NCBI GenBank assembly: GCA_013349725.1
Contig: DUZB01000093.1
Location: 1 to 11,090 of the forward strand
DNA from: Deltaproteobacteria bacterium
GTDB lineage: Bacteria > Desulfobacterota > DSM-4660 > Desulfatiglandales > Desulfatiglandaceae
Reading direction: 5' to 3'
Length of the DNA stretch: 11,090 nucleotides
The translations under genes were made by a program, and so were the position numbers. This document shows, one piece after another, positions 1 through 7,144 of the stretch (position 1 is the first letter of the stretch; each line of letters starts with the position of its first letter). The notes under the pieces are model-generated. The model did not search any database. It had not been told where the DNA came from and saw only the letters and a program-made list of their open reading frames with translations.

Positions 1-653
1 TTCGTGACTGCTTGCAGTTCCTCTTTGGAGATGGCCGGACCATCCTGGGGTTTGAAATAGCACCGGAGCAGAATATAGACGATATAAAGGCCGGACAGGA
101 TAAGTCCGGGAACGACCGCGCCGGCAAAGAGCTTGCCCACCGAAACGCTGCCCTGGTCCGCCATGACCACCAGCATGATGCTGGGAGGAATGAGGATGCC
201 AAGGGTGCCGCCCGCGCAGATGCTTCCGCAGGCAAGTTTCTTGTTGTATCCATATTTGAGGAGCACGGGCATGGCAAGGAGCCCCATGGTGACCACGGAT
301 GCCCCGATAATTCCGGTACAGGCGCCGAAAAGAGTGGATACCACCACCACCGCAACGGCGATTCCTCCCCGTATGGGACCGAACAGATATCGCATGGTGC
401 TGAAGAGACTTTCAGCCACGCCCGACTGGTCCAGCAACTGAGCCATGAATATAAAAAGAGGGATGGCCACAAGAATGTAGTTGTCCATGACGCCGAAGGT
501 CTGATTGACGAACATGAAAAAACAACTGGGACCCCATCCGAAGTACCCAAAGATGACTGCCAGCCCACCCAAAACGAAGGCCAGGGGATGTCCTAAAAAA
601 AGGCCGATCAGAAGACCTGCGAACATGCCGACCGCAATGAATTCCGCGCTCAT
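1..653 (-). CDS. dctM: TRAP transporter large membrane subunit DctM, N-terminal part
   Basis: This is the large integral-membrane subunit of a tripartite ATP-independent periplasmic (TRAP) transporter, the subunit that moves the solute using an ion gradient. The first 217 residues are present; the frame stays open to the left edge, so the gene is cut by the window, not broken (the family is usually 420-450 residues). Visible signs are the N-terminal hydrophobic stretch with LGHPLAFVLGGLAVIFGYFG (about 20-39), NYILVAIPLFIFMAQLL (58-74), STLFGACTGIIGASVVTMG (106-124) and the family hallmark TLGILIPPSIML (150-161). About five or six membrane segments are covered. The ATG at 653 overlaps the dctQ stop as ATGA (650-653), so translation is probably coupled. 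The style fits the mannitol/chloroaromatic-type branch of TRAP transporters, but the substrate cannot be read from this subunit. Confidence 0.93.
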   Translation of the reverse strand, partial: MSAEFIAVGMFAGLLIGLFLGHPLAFVLGGLAVIFGYFGWGPSCFFMFVNQTFGVMDNYILVAIPLFIFMAQLLDQSGVAESLFSTMRYLFGPIRGGIAVAVVVVSTLFGACTGIIGASVVTMGLLAMPVLLKYGYNKKLACGSICAGGTLGILIPPSIMLVVMADQGSVSVGKLFAGAVVPGLILSGLYIVYILLRCYFKPQDGPAISKEELQAVT

Positions 654-1159
654 ATTTCCCTCCCCTTTACCGCTTGAAGAAATGCCTTGATCAAATTGGA
701 CAATCCCTGGATTAACAGCAAGGCAAAGGTGATCGGGATGACCGCCTTGATCTGGGGAACGATGGAGAGTTCGGCGGTTGGGCTCGTTTCATGCATGAGC
801 CAGGACATCTCGGTGTAGATATATCCCTGATGCAGCATGATGATGCAGAAGGGAAAGAAAAATACCAGGTAGGTGAAACAGTCCAGTATTCCGCGCACTC
901 TCGGGGAAAATTTCTGGGAAATAATATCGATGCACACATGGCCCTTGTAAAGGAGTGTATAGGCGGCTACCAGCATGAAGTAAGGGCCGTAAATGTAGTC
1001 TGTTATTTCAGGCGCCCATACATGGGGTCTGTCAAAAAATTTGGTGGAGATGACCTCAAAAACAACCACCGCGGTAAGGGGAATGATAAGCCACACAAAT
1101 ATCCTTCCTGTCCATTCGCTTATGGTATCAAGGCCTTTCAGAAAAGTCTTAAGCTGCAT
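650..1159 (-). CDS. dctQ: TRAP transporter small membrane subunit DctQ
   Basis: This is the small four-helix membrane subunit that pairs with DctM in a TRAP transporter. Starting at 1159 the protein has 169 residues, normal for the family. Hydrophobic segments lie near residues 20-38, 57-72, 90-112 and 135-155. The family motif L..gHV.iDI is seen as LLYKGHVCIDI (69-79), and WAPEITDYIYG precedes helix 2. An in-frame ATG 33 bases upstream (1192) has no ribosome site, while the ATG at 1159 has AGAAAGG eight bases before it, so the shorter start is preferred. The gene lies downstream of dctP, beyond a terminator hairpin, and its stop overlaps dctM by ATGA. Confidence 0.92.
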   Translation of the reverse strand: MQLKTFLKGLDTISEWTGRIFVWLIIPLTAVVVFEVISTKFFDRPHVWAPEITDYIYGPYFMLVAAYTLLYKGHVCIDIISQKFSPRVRGILDCFTYLVFFFPFCIIMLHQGYIYTEMSWLMHETSPTAELSIVPQIKAVIPITFALLLIQGLSNLIKAFLQAVKGREI

Positions 1160-1226
1160 AGATGTTGCCTTTCTATTGAGTTGTTGTTCCATTCAAGCAT
1201 GAAAAGGGAAAAAGGGAGCCGAACAT

Positions 1227-1259
1227 AAAAAAGGCCTTTGGCGCCCTCGCCAAAGGCCT
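1227..1259 (-). terminator. Intrinsic terminator between dctP and dctQ
   Basis: A perfect 12-bp stem (1232-1243 with 1248-1259, arm AGGCCTTTGGCG) closes a 4-base loop. On the minus strand it is followed by six T residues (1227-1232, the last one shared with the stem). It starts about nine bases after the dctP stop codon. The form is that of a strong Rho-independent terminator reading leftward. It should make the binding-protein transcript more abundant than that of the membrane subunits. Confidence 0.9.
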
Positions 1260-1268
1260 CTGACTCCG

Positions 1269-2384
1269 TTAATAACCCATTGTTTTGAGTTCAGCCAAGA
1301 CGCTGTCCACATACACGGGCGTTCGGCCGAAACCGAACTCACCGGACATATCCCTCCACTGTTTGTACTGTTTCAGGTATTCCATCTGCGATTTCAGGAC
1401 CTCGGCATAGGCCTTCGATTCTTTCGCCTTCATGATGCAGTACTGGCCAGCCAAGGCCTCGATCTTATCCAGATCCTCCTTGGGAAGCACATCTATTTCC
1501 GTCCCTGCTTTCTTAAATTGGTCAATGGCCTTGGCCGAATCGGCTTCATAGAAGGCCAGTGAATCCAGCGAAGCGGCCATGCAGGCATATCTTACTATGG
1601 CCTTGTATTCCTTGGAAAGGGTGCCCCAGGCCTTCAGGTTGATCATGGTGCCCACCTGGGAGGAAGGCTGGAACCAGCAGGGGACGCTCCAGTATTTGGT
1701 GATTTCAGCAAAGCCCATTCCAAAGTCGACACCGGGGCTGCTGAACTCGGCGCCATCCAGTTTTCCGGTCTGTACGGCCAGATAAATTTCCCCGCCGGGC
1801 ATACTGATGGGGGAGGCGCCAAGCTGTTGAAGTACCCAGATGGTGGCCCTTGAAGGGGTCCTCAGTTTCAAGCCTTTATAATCAGCGATCGATTTAATGG
1901 GCCCGGTCTTTTCCGAGGTCCGGAAACCGGATTCCATGGGCGTTGCGCCAAGGGAAAAGTAGGTCATTCCGTATTTGCCCCAGAGCTTCTGCATCAGTTC
2001 AAGACCTCCGAACTGATACATCCAGGTAATGTAGTCCATATTGGTAAAGCCGAAGGGAAAGGACCCGATAAAATCAAAGGCCGGGTCTTTGGTGGCCCAG
2101 TAGCTCGGCCAGTCCCCCGCCATCTCCACGGCGCCTTTGCTGCACGCATCAAAGACTTCAAAAGATTTCATGAGGGCGCCGGCGGGAAACCATTTGATCA
2201 CGAAATTTCCACCCGTCATCTCGCCCACATATTTGATCATCTGTTTTTCGCCGTACCAGAGATTAATCGATTCCGGCCATGTGGTCACCATTTTCCATCT
2301 GATTTTCTTGGCAAAGGCATTGGATCCGATGGTGAGAACGACCGACATGACGCCCAGAATAACCAACAACTTAATTTTTTTCAT
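1269..2384 (-). CDS. dctP: TRAP transporter periplasmic solute-binding protein DctP (TakP-like)
   Basis: This is the periplasmic receptor that binds the substrate and hands it to DctQM. From the ATG at 2384 it has 371 residues: a Sec signal peptide (MKKIK, hydrophobic core 6-20, likely cut after SNAFA at 25), then a DctP-family fold beginning KKIRWKMVTTWPES. Further landmarks are FPAGAL (66-71), GLKLRTP (171-177) and GKLDGAEFSSP (207-217). Arg175 in LRTP matches the arginine that in characterised DctP proteins binds the carboxylate of the ligand. The DGAE..SP segment and PCWFQP (235-240) resemble the alpha-keto-acid/mannitol-chloroaromatic branch; this is a family-style inference. The frame extends upstream to an ATG at 2432, but 2384 has GGGAGG five bases before it and gives a clean signal peptide. 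Likely ligand class: small mono- or hydroxy-carboxylates. Confidence 0.92.
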   Translation of the reverse strand: MKKIKLLVILGVMSVVLTIGSNAFAKKIRWKMVTTWPESINLWYGEKQMIKYVGEMTGGNFVIKWFPAGALMKSFEVFDACSKGAVEMAGDWPSYWATKDPAFDFIGSFPFGFTNMDYITWMYQFGGLELMQKLWGKYGMTYFSLGATPMESGFRTSEKTGPIKSIADYKGLKLRTPSRATIWVLQQLGASPISMPGGEIYLAVQTGKLDGAEFSSPGVDFGMGFAEITKYWSVPCWFQPSSQVGTMINLKAWGTLSKEYKAIVRYACMAASLDSLAFYEADSAKAIDQFKKAGTEIDVLPKEDLDKIEALAGQYCIMKAKESKAYAEVLKSQMEYLKQYKQWRDMSGEFGFGRTPVYVDSVLAELKTMGY

Positions 2385-2477
2385 CTTTTCCTCCCTTTCA
2401 GATTGAAACGAAACAGTTTTGTGTGAAACCAATTATTGACCGCGTCAGCCTGGATCATCACCCCCTTTCCGACCTGT

Positions 2478-3338
2478 TTATTTCATCGCTTTCTTTTCGG
2501 CGTAAGTCAGCACCATACCCCCATCAAAAAGGAGGTCTCCCCCCACCAGATACTTTGCGAAACGGGAAAACCCGAACATGAAAAGGTTGGCCACCTCCAC
2601 AGGCGACATCATTTCCTTGATTCTTGAGTCTCCCATCATCACATTTTTTACCACGTCTTCCGGGGTAATCCCTCTCTGTTTTGCCTGGGCCGGAATCTGG
2701 TTCAAGGCAAGGGCTGTTTTTACAAAACCCGTGCTGACGGTGAAAGAGCGGACTTTCCCATCGCCTTCCGCGGAGATGGACTGACTCAAGGCCCTCAATC
2801 CAAATTTCATGATATTGTAAACCGCTTTGTTCAAGGTGCAGATATGGCTGTGCACGGATGCCATATTCCCTATGGCGCCGGCGCCGTCTTCGCTTTTTTG
2901 CATGTGGGGGATTGCCAGCTTAGAGAGATAAAAGGGGGCCCTCAGCATGATTTTCTGCATGAAATCATATTTTTCCATGGGGAAGTTTTCAATGGCGTCT
3001 ATATGCTGGATTCCCGCGATATTGACTAAATATTTTATGGCGCCGATTTGAGCTGCTTCATGTACGGCGTGGGACATGTCTTCATCGCGGGACAGGTCGG
3101 TCTTGATGAAAACCATGCGGCCCCCCAGATCCCGGGCCATTTCCACGGTTTTTTGGCCTTCCGTTTCATTGATATCCAAACCGACGGCGGTCAGCCCGTT
3201 TGCCGCGGCTGCCAGGGCTGTAGCTCTTCCGATGCCCATGGCCGCTCCGGTTACAATGCACACATTTGCAGGATTGAAGTTCTTGTCTTCGAGGATCAGG
3301 ATTTCATCACGCTTGATCCTTGGTTCTGAAATATCCAT
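2478..3338 (-). CDS. SDR oxidoreductase, (R)-3-hydroxybutyrate dehydrogenase-like
   Basis: This is a classical short-chain dehydrogenase of 286 residues, expected to be cytoplasmic and NAD-dependent, converting (R)-3-hydroxybutyrate to acetoacetate or a similar hydroxy acid. The Rossmann motif TGAAMGIG is at 30-37, with acidic Asp55 at the end of beta-2 suggesting NAD. The catalytic set is Asn106 (NIAG), Ser161, Tyr174 and Lys178, with Ser-Tyr spacing of 13. NIAGIQHID, ASVHS and NQIPAQAKQRGITPEDVV are close to the bacterial 3-hydroxybutyrate dehydrogenase pattern. Residues matching the known carboxylate-binding Gln, His, Lys and Gln of that enzyme are Gln111, His163, Lys171 and Gln214 (aligned by eye). 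About 25 extra residues precede the Rossmann fold. GGGAG lies seven bases upstream of the ATG. It is first in the same-strand run ahead of dctP (93-bp gap), which suggests a role in oxidising the imported solute. Another hydroxy-acid or acyl substrate remains possible. Confidence 0.8.
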   Translation of the reverse strand: MDISEPRIKRDEILILEDKNFNPANVCIVTGAAMGIGRATALAAAANGLTAVGLDINETEGQKTVEMARDLGGRMVFIKTDLSRDEDMSHAVHEAAQIGAIKYLVNIAGIQHIDAIENFPMEKYDFMQKIMLRAPFYLSKLAIPHMQKSEDGAGAIGNMASVHSHICTLNKAVYNIMKFGLRALSQSISAEGDGKVRSFTVSTGFVKTALALNQIPAQAKQRGITPEDVVKNVMMGDSRIKEMMSPVEVANLFMFGFSRFAKYLVGGDLLFDGGMVLTYAEKKAMK

Positions 3339-3398
3339 TTAGGTCTCCCGGGATGTAGAGGGTCGGGTTCTTATAGAGTAGCAGATTTATTAACAATA

Positions 3399-3427
3399 TC
3401 TTTACTGCTTCAACGGTTTTCTGTCAA
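3399..3427 (-). promoter_or_regulatory. Candidate sigma-70 promoter for the dehydrogenase/TRAP genes
   Basis: On the minus strand TTGACA (3427-3422) is a perfect -35 box, followed after 17 bases by TAAAGA (3404-3399), a poor -10 match. A second -10-like TATAAG lies at 3375-3370. It is placed 60 bases ahead of the dehydrogenase start. This is sequence match only. Confidence 0.3.
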
Positions 3428-3492
3428 TAAAAAATATTTTAGACTGAAAGGGAATTTAAAAAATGGGATTTGTTCTATGCTCTTCTTTCATC

Positions 3493-3521
3493 TTGACTAT
3501 GAAGATCAATTGAATTAAAAA
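3493..3521 (+). promoter_or_regulatory. Candidate sigma-70 promoter toward lysS
   Basis: TTGACT (3493-3498), a 17-base spacer, then TAAAAA (3516-3521). It points toward lysS but lies about 230 bases upstream, so a transcript from here would carry the palindromic repeat at 3585-3658 and the motif at 3705-3736 in its leader. The surrounding gap (3339-3754) shows no credible gene. Confidence 0.3.
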
Positions 3522-3584
3522 AGCAGGGTCAGATGGTGGAAAAAACGTTTTTTTACCATGAAAATACGCACTCTATCGTATCTA

Positions 3585-3658
3585 CGTCATTCCCGCGAAC
3601 GCGGGAATCCAGGTTGCCCCGCCAAATTCCTGGATTCCGGGTCATGACCGGAATGACG
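3585..3658. repeat. 74-bp MITE/REP-like palindromic repeat (TTCCCGCG family)
   Basis: The element is a nested palindrome. The outer arms CGTCATTCC (3585-3593) and GGAATGACG (3650-3658) pair perfectly, and the inner arms GGAATCCAGG (3604-3613) and CCTGGATTCC (3629-3638) pair perfectly. Each half also folds alone: ATTCCCGCGAACGCGGGAAT (3589-3608) and ATTCCGG...CCGGAAT (3634-3654). The GTCATTCCCGCG...CGCGGGAATCCAG pattern is a dispersed intergenic repeat familiar from many proteobacterial genomes. It lies in the leader of lysS; no target duplication was seen. Confidence 0.8.
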
Positions 3659-3704
3659 GCATTTTCATCAGTGGGGAGACAAATACCTTGTCATGTGCGT
3701 TTCG

Positions 3705-3736
3705 GATTAGGATTACGAGTGAGAAGATAAATCTTA
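3705..3736 (+). repeat. 32-bp dispersed repeat, copy 1 (lysS leader)
   Basis: This stretch matches 10046-10077 at 27 of 32 positions without gaps. The shared pattern is GATTA-n-GATTA-n-GAG-T-n-AGAA-n-ATAAATCT. Four of the five differences are transitions (G/A or C/T), as expected of diverged copies of one sequence. It ends 18 bases before the lysS start. Unlike the second copy it is not flanked by recognisable terminal inverted repeats, so it may be a remnant or an independent copy of the inner repeat. Confidence 0.6.
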
Positions 3737-3754
3737 AAGAGTTGAACAGGAATT

Positions 3755-5236
3755 ATGGGAAAAGCGAGTGGTTTAACAGAGGATAGAAAGACCAAGATCG
3801 AGAAAATTCTTGCAGGCGGAGTAAGTCTGTATCCTTCAGGATATCATGTGGACTTGACCGCGAAAGAGGCGACACAGCGTTTTCAAGAGATGGATGAAGA
3901 GGCGCTGGAGAGGGAAACCACCTCTGTGTCCATGGCCGGCAGGATCATGTCTAAACGGGATTTTGGAAAGGCCTCGTTTATTCATATCCAAGACAGGACC
4001 GGTCAAATGCAGGTGTATGTGCGCAAGAACAAGCTCAGTGAAGAGGAATTTAATCTGTTTAAACTGATGGACATTGGAGACTATATCGGTGTAAAGGGAC
4101 CGGTGTTCCGCACCAGGACGGAAGAGCTGACCGTTGTGGCGGAAAGTCTTACCCTCCTGACAAAGTCTTTGAGGCCTCTTCCGGAAAAATGGCATGGCCT
4201 TACCGATGTGGAAACAAGGTACCGGCAGAGATATCTGGACCTCATCATGAATGAGGATGTGAGAGAGGTTTTTGTCCTGAGGAGCCGTATCATTCAGGCT
4301 GTCCGCGGGTTTTTTACGGACCGGGAGTTTCTGGAGGTGGAGACTCCCATGATGCAGCCCATTCCCGGAGGGGCAACCGCAAGACCATTCAAGACCTTTC
4401 ATAATGCGCTTGGAATGGATCTGTACCTGAGGGTGGCGCCCGAACTTTATTTGAAAAGATTGATCGTAGGCGGGATGGAAAGGGTATTTGAAATTAATCG
4501 TAATTTCCGAAATGAAGGAATTTCCATCAAACATAATCCCGAGTTTACCATGCTCGAATTTTATATGGCGTATGCCACCTACGAAGACCTGATGACCCTT
4601 ACGGAAGACCTTTTCGCCCATGTCCTGGAGACGGTCGTTGGCAGTCAACTTATAGAATATCAAGGGAAAAAAGTGGATTTTGCACGGCCCTGGGCAAGGA
4701 TATCTCTGTTTGAATCTCTGAAAAAAATGGGAGATGTTGAACAGGGGGTTTTCGAAGACAGGAAAGAGGCGGAGAGGGTCGCCGCTTCGCTGGGCATCAA
4801 AGTCGTTGATAGGGATGGCCACGGTCAGATATTAACAAAACTGTTTGATCACCTCGTTGAACCCCACTTGATAAATCCTACATTTATCACAGGGTATCCC
4901 ACCGAGGTGTCCCCGCTTTCCCGTCGCAATGAAGAAAACCCGGATGTGGTGGATAGGTTTGAACTTTTCATTGCCGGAAGAGAAATTGCAAATGCTTTTA
5001 ATGAACTGAACGACCCGGTTGACCAGCGCCAAAGATTTGAAGGCCAGGTTGCCCTCAGGGATGCCGGTGACAGTGAAGCCCAGTTCATGGATGAGGATTA
5101 TGTGACGGCTCTGGAGTATGGCATGCCTCCTACCGCGGGAGAAGGTATAGGGATTGACAGGGTTGTCATGTTGCTGACCAACTCTCCTTCCATCAGGGAC
5201 GTAATTCTTTTTCCCCATATGAGAACCAAAGAATAG
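3755..5236 (+). CDS. lysS: Lysyl-tRNA synthetase, class II
   Basis: This cytoplasmic enzyme activates lysine with ATP and charges tRNA-Lys. At 493 residues it is full length for the bacterial class II enzyme. The N-terminal anticodon-binding OB-fold spans roughly 57-135 ([32 protein letters not shown]). The catalytic core has motif 1 around 185-205 ([21 protein letters not shown] region), motif 2 at 251-270 (FRNEG, then [11 protein letters not shown]) and motif 3 at 464-473 ([10 protein letters not shown]) running into [19 protein letters not shown] at 155-164 is also typical. The ATG at 3755 has a short AGG site in AACAGGAATT just before it. The lolC start follows seven bases after the stop, so lysS probably heads the envelope operon. 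No truncation or odd residue was found. Confidence 0.98.
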   Translation: MGKASGLTEDRKTKIEKILAGGVSLYPSGYHVDLTAKEATQRFQEMDEEALERETTSVSMAGRIMSKRDFGKASFIHIQDRTGQMQVYVRKNKLSEEEFNLFKLMDIGDYIGVKGPVFRTRTEELTVVAESLTLLTKSLRPLPEKWHGLTDVETRYRQRYLDLIMNEDVREVFVLRSRIIQAVRGFFTDREFLEVETPMMQPIPGGATARPFKTFHNALGMDLYLRVAPELYLKRLIVGGMERVFEINRNFRNEGISIKHNPEFTMLEFYMAYATYEDLMTLTEDLFAHVLETVVGSQLIEYQGKKVDFARPWARISLFESLKKMGDVEQGVFEDRKEAERVAASLGIKVVDRDGHGQILTKLFDHLVEPHLINPTFITGYPTEVSPLSRRNEENPDVVDRFELFIAGREIANAFNELNDPVDQRQRFEGQVALRDAGDSEAQFMDEDYVTALEYGMPPTAGEGIGIDRVVMLLTNSPSIRDVILFPHMRTKE

Positions 5237-5243
5237 GACCTCC

Positions 5244-6467
5244 ATGTTTGAGATTTTTCTTGGCGTCAGGTACCTGAAGGCCAAGCGAAAACAACGTTTC
5301 ATATCGATTATTACGATTATTTCCATCCTTGGCGTGATGGTGGGGGTGATGGCACTTGTGGTGGTCCTGTCTGTCATGAACGGGTTTCGTGCCGACCTGA
5401 TGTCCAAAATTTTAGGCGTCAATTCCCACGTTCTGGTTATGAGTCTCGGCGGGCCGTTTGCCGGCTACGGGGACGCCGCGGAAAAAATCGGTACGGTGGA
5501 TGGAGTTGTTGCATCGACCCCTTTCATCTATACCCAGGTCATGCTGAATAATGCGGGGAATGTGTCGGGAGCTGTCCTGCGGGGGATTGATCCAAAAACG
5601 GCAGGCAAGGTGATTGACTTTAAAAAAATGATAAAATCCGGTACCTTGAAAGATTTAGTCAAAGGACCGGATGAAATCCAGGGGATCATCATAGGCAGCA
5701 TCCTTGCGAAACAGATTGCCGCCTATCCCGGGAGCCTGATCAGCGTTATTTCTCCTGAAGGCAAACTGACGCCTTTCGGAAGAAGCCCCAACACCAAGCG
5801 TTTCATCGTAAGCGGCATCTTCGACTCGGGTATGTATGAATATGATGCCTCCATGGCGTATATAGCCCTTGAAGAAGCCCAGAGTTTCCTGGGACTGGGA
5901 GACAATGTAACAGGCCTTGAGGTAAGAGTCCGGGATGTGTATGAATCGGACAAGGTCGGCAAGGCGGTTCAGGATCTTCTTGGACATCCTTACTGGACGA
6001 AAGACTGGAAGGTGATGAACAAAAGCCTTTTTTCGGCCCTGAAACTTGAGAAATACACCATGTCCATCATCCTGGTGATGATCGTTCTTGTGGGCGCCCT
6101 GAACATCATCAGCACCCTTGTGATGGTGGTTATGGAAAAAACGAGAGATGTAGCCATTTTAAGAGCCATGGGCGCAACTTCCAGGAGCATCATGAGCATA
6201 TTCATGTTCCAGGGGCTTCTTGTGGGTTTCATCGGTACGGTTACCGGGCTCCTTTCGGGCCTGGGGCTATGTTATATTCTTGATAAGTATAAGTTTATTG
6301 ATCTTCCATCGGATGTTTATTACCTCTCCAAGCTGCCGGTTCTGGTGGAAATGCCCGATATATGGCTTGTATCCCTGGCTGCCATAACCATATCTTTTTT
6401 TGCCACATTGTATCCGTCATGGTATGCCTCGCGATTGAACCCTGTGGAATCATTCCGGTATGAATGA
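5244..6467 (+). CDS. lolC: Lipoprotein-releasing ABC transporter permease LolC/LolE
   Basis: This is the inner-membrane subunit of the LolCDE-type machine that extracts outer-membrane lipoproteins from the inner membrane and passes them to LolA. Its 407 residues show the MacB/FtsX-like plan. A cytoplasmic start, FLGVRYLKAKRKQRFISIIT, leads into TM1 (about 20-45, ILGVMVGVMALVVVLSVMNGF). A large periplasmic domain follows (about 50-265), then TM2 (272-297), a cytoplasmic coupling segment EKTRDVAILRAMGAT (298-312), TM3 (315-345) and TM4 (372-395, ending FATLYPSWYASRLNPVESFRYE). Only one such gene is present, so a homodimer serving as both LolC and LolE is likely, as in many non-enteric bacteria. 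Its stop overlaps the lolD start by four bases. Confidence 0.93.
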   Translation: MFEIFLGVRYLKAKRKQRFISIITIISILGVMVGVMALVVVLSVMNGFRADLMSKILGVNSHVLVMSLGGPFAGYGDAAEKIGTVDGVVASTPFIYTQVMLNNAGNVSGAVLRGIDPKTAGKVIDFKKMIKSGTLKDLVKGPDEIQGIIIGSILAKQIAAYPGSLISVISPEGKLTPFGRSPNTKRFIVSGIFDSGMYEYDASMAYIALEEAQSFLGLGDNVTGLEVRVRDVYESDKVGKAVQDLLGHPYWTKDWKVMNKSLFSALKLEKYTMSIILVMIVLVGALNIISTLVMVVMEKTRDVAILRAMGATSRSIMSIFMFQGLLVGFIGTVTGLLSGLGLCYILDKYKFIDLPSDVYYLSKLPVLVEMPDIWLVSLAAITISFFATLYPSWYASRLNPVESFRYE

Positions 6468-7144
6468 TGAAAGTTCCTCCCATGCTGACCCTTGAAAATG
6501 TGTGTAAGTCGTTCGACCATTACGGAAAACGGATTGACGTGCTGAAAGGGATCAACCTGGTCATGGGAAAGGGCGACAGTCTGGCTATCATGGGGGCATC
6601 CGGGGTAGGAAAATCAACACTGCTCAATATCATGGGAAGCCTCGAACGTCCCACTGAGGGAACTGTCCGGTTTCGTGATCGGAATGTTTATGAAATGGTT
6701 GGGGATGAGATCTCCAGGATTAGAAACAGGGACATTGGATTTGTATTTCAGTTCCATCATCTGTTGCCCGAATTGAATGCCGTTGAAAATGCCATGATGC
6801 CTGCGCTCATAGGAAGATATCCTCGAAAGCAGGCCTTCCAAATGGCACGGGAGGTCCTTATACGGGTCGGACTTGAGAAAAGAATGACCCACAGGGCCGG
6901 GGAACTCTCCGGTGGAGAACAGCAGCGCGTGGCTATCGCTCGCGCTCTGATTATGAAACCCAAAATGATTTTAGGAGATGAGCCCACGGGAAACCTTGAC
7001 TGGTTGACCGGAGAGGAGATAGCAGAGCTCCTCATTGAATTGAATAGGGATGAAGGGGTGGCGATGGTCATTGCCACCCATAATGACAAGCTTGCACGGA
7101 AGATGTCCAGAAAGATGGAGCTGATTAATGGGCGAATGGAATGA
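6464..7144 (+). CDS. lolD: Lipoprotein-releasing ABC transporter ATPase LolD
   Basis: This is the cytoplasmic ATPase that powers LolC/E. At 226 residues it has a complete nucleotide-binding domain: Walker A GASGVGKST (44-52), Q-loop FQFHHLLPEL (95-104) with the LLPE..A.EN stretch typical of LolD, signature LSGGEQQR (148-155), Walker B MILGDEP (168-174, Glu173 catalytic), D-loop GNLD (176-179) and switch His206 (IATHND). The ATG at 6464 forms ATGA with the lolC stop. In-frame ATGs at 6467 and 6482 are possible alternatives; none has a strong ribosome site, and the overlap favours coupled translation from 6464. The 3' end overlaps bamA by 17 bases. Confidence 0.95.
   Translation: MMKVPPMLTLENVCKSFDHYGKRIDVLKGINLVMGKGDSLAIMGASGVGKSTLLNIMGSLERPTEGTVRFRDRNVYEMVGDEISRIRNRDIGFVFQFHHLLPELNAVENAMMPALIGRYPRKQAFQMAREVLIRVGLEKRMTHRAGELSGGEQQRVAIARALIMKPKMILGDEPTGNLDWLTGEEIAELLIELNRDEGVAMVIATHNDKLARKMSRKMELINGRME

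Noticed and set aside
12..596. A 194-codon plus-strand open frame at the left edge.
   Set aside because: It is antisense to dctM, whose membrane motifs are clear; the His/Asp/Gly-rich translation is typical of a shadow.
1160..1192. An upstream ATG for dctQ at 1192 giving an 11-residue longer protein.
   Set aside because: There is no ribosome site before it, while the ATG at 1159 has AGAAAGG at good spacing.
2385..2432. An upstream ATG for dctP at 2432.
   Set aside because: It would put 16 charged residues before a perfect signal peptide and skip the GGGAGG site that serves the ATG at 2384.
3533..3730. A 65-codon open frame between the divergent genes.
   Set aside because: It runs through the palindromic repeat at 3585-3658 and translates to the peptide commonly seen when that repeat is read (SFPRTRESR); no gene evidence.
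3836..4822. A 328-codon open frame on the minus strand opposite lysS.
   Set aside because: It lies wholly inside the well-supported lysyl-tRNA synthetase gene, shows no domain motif, and has the His/Phe/Arg-rich look of an antisense shadow.
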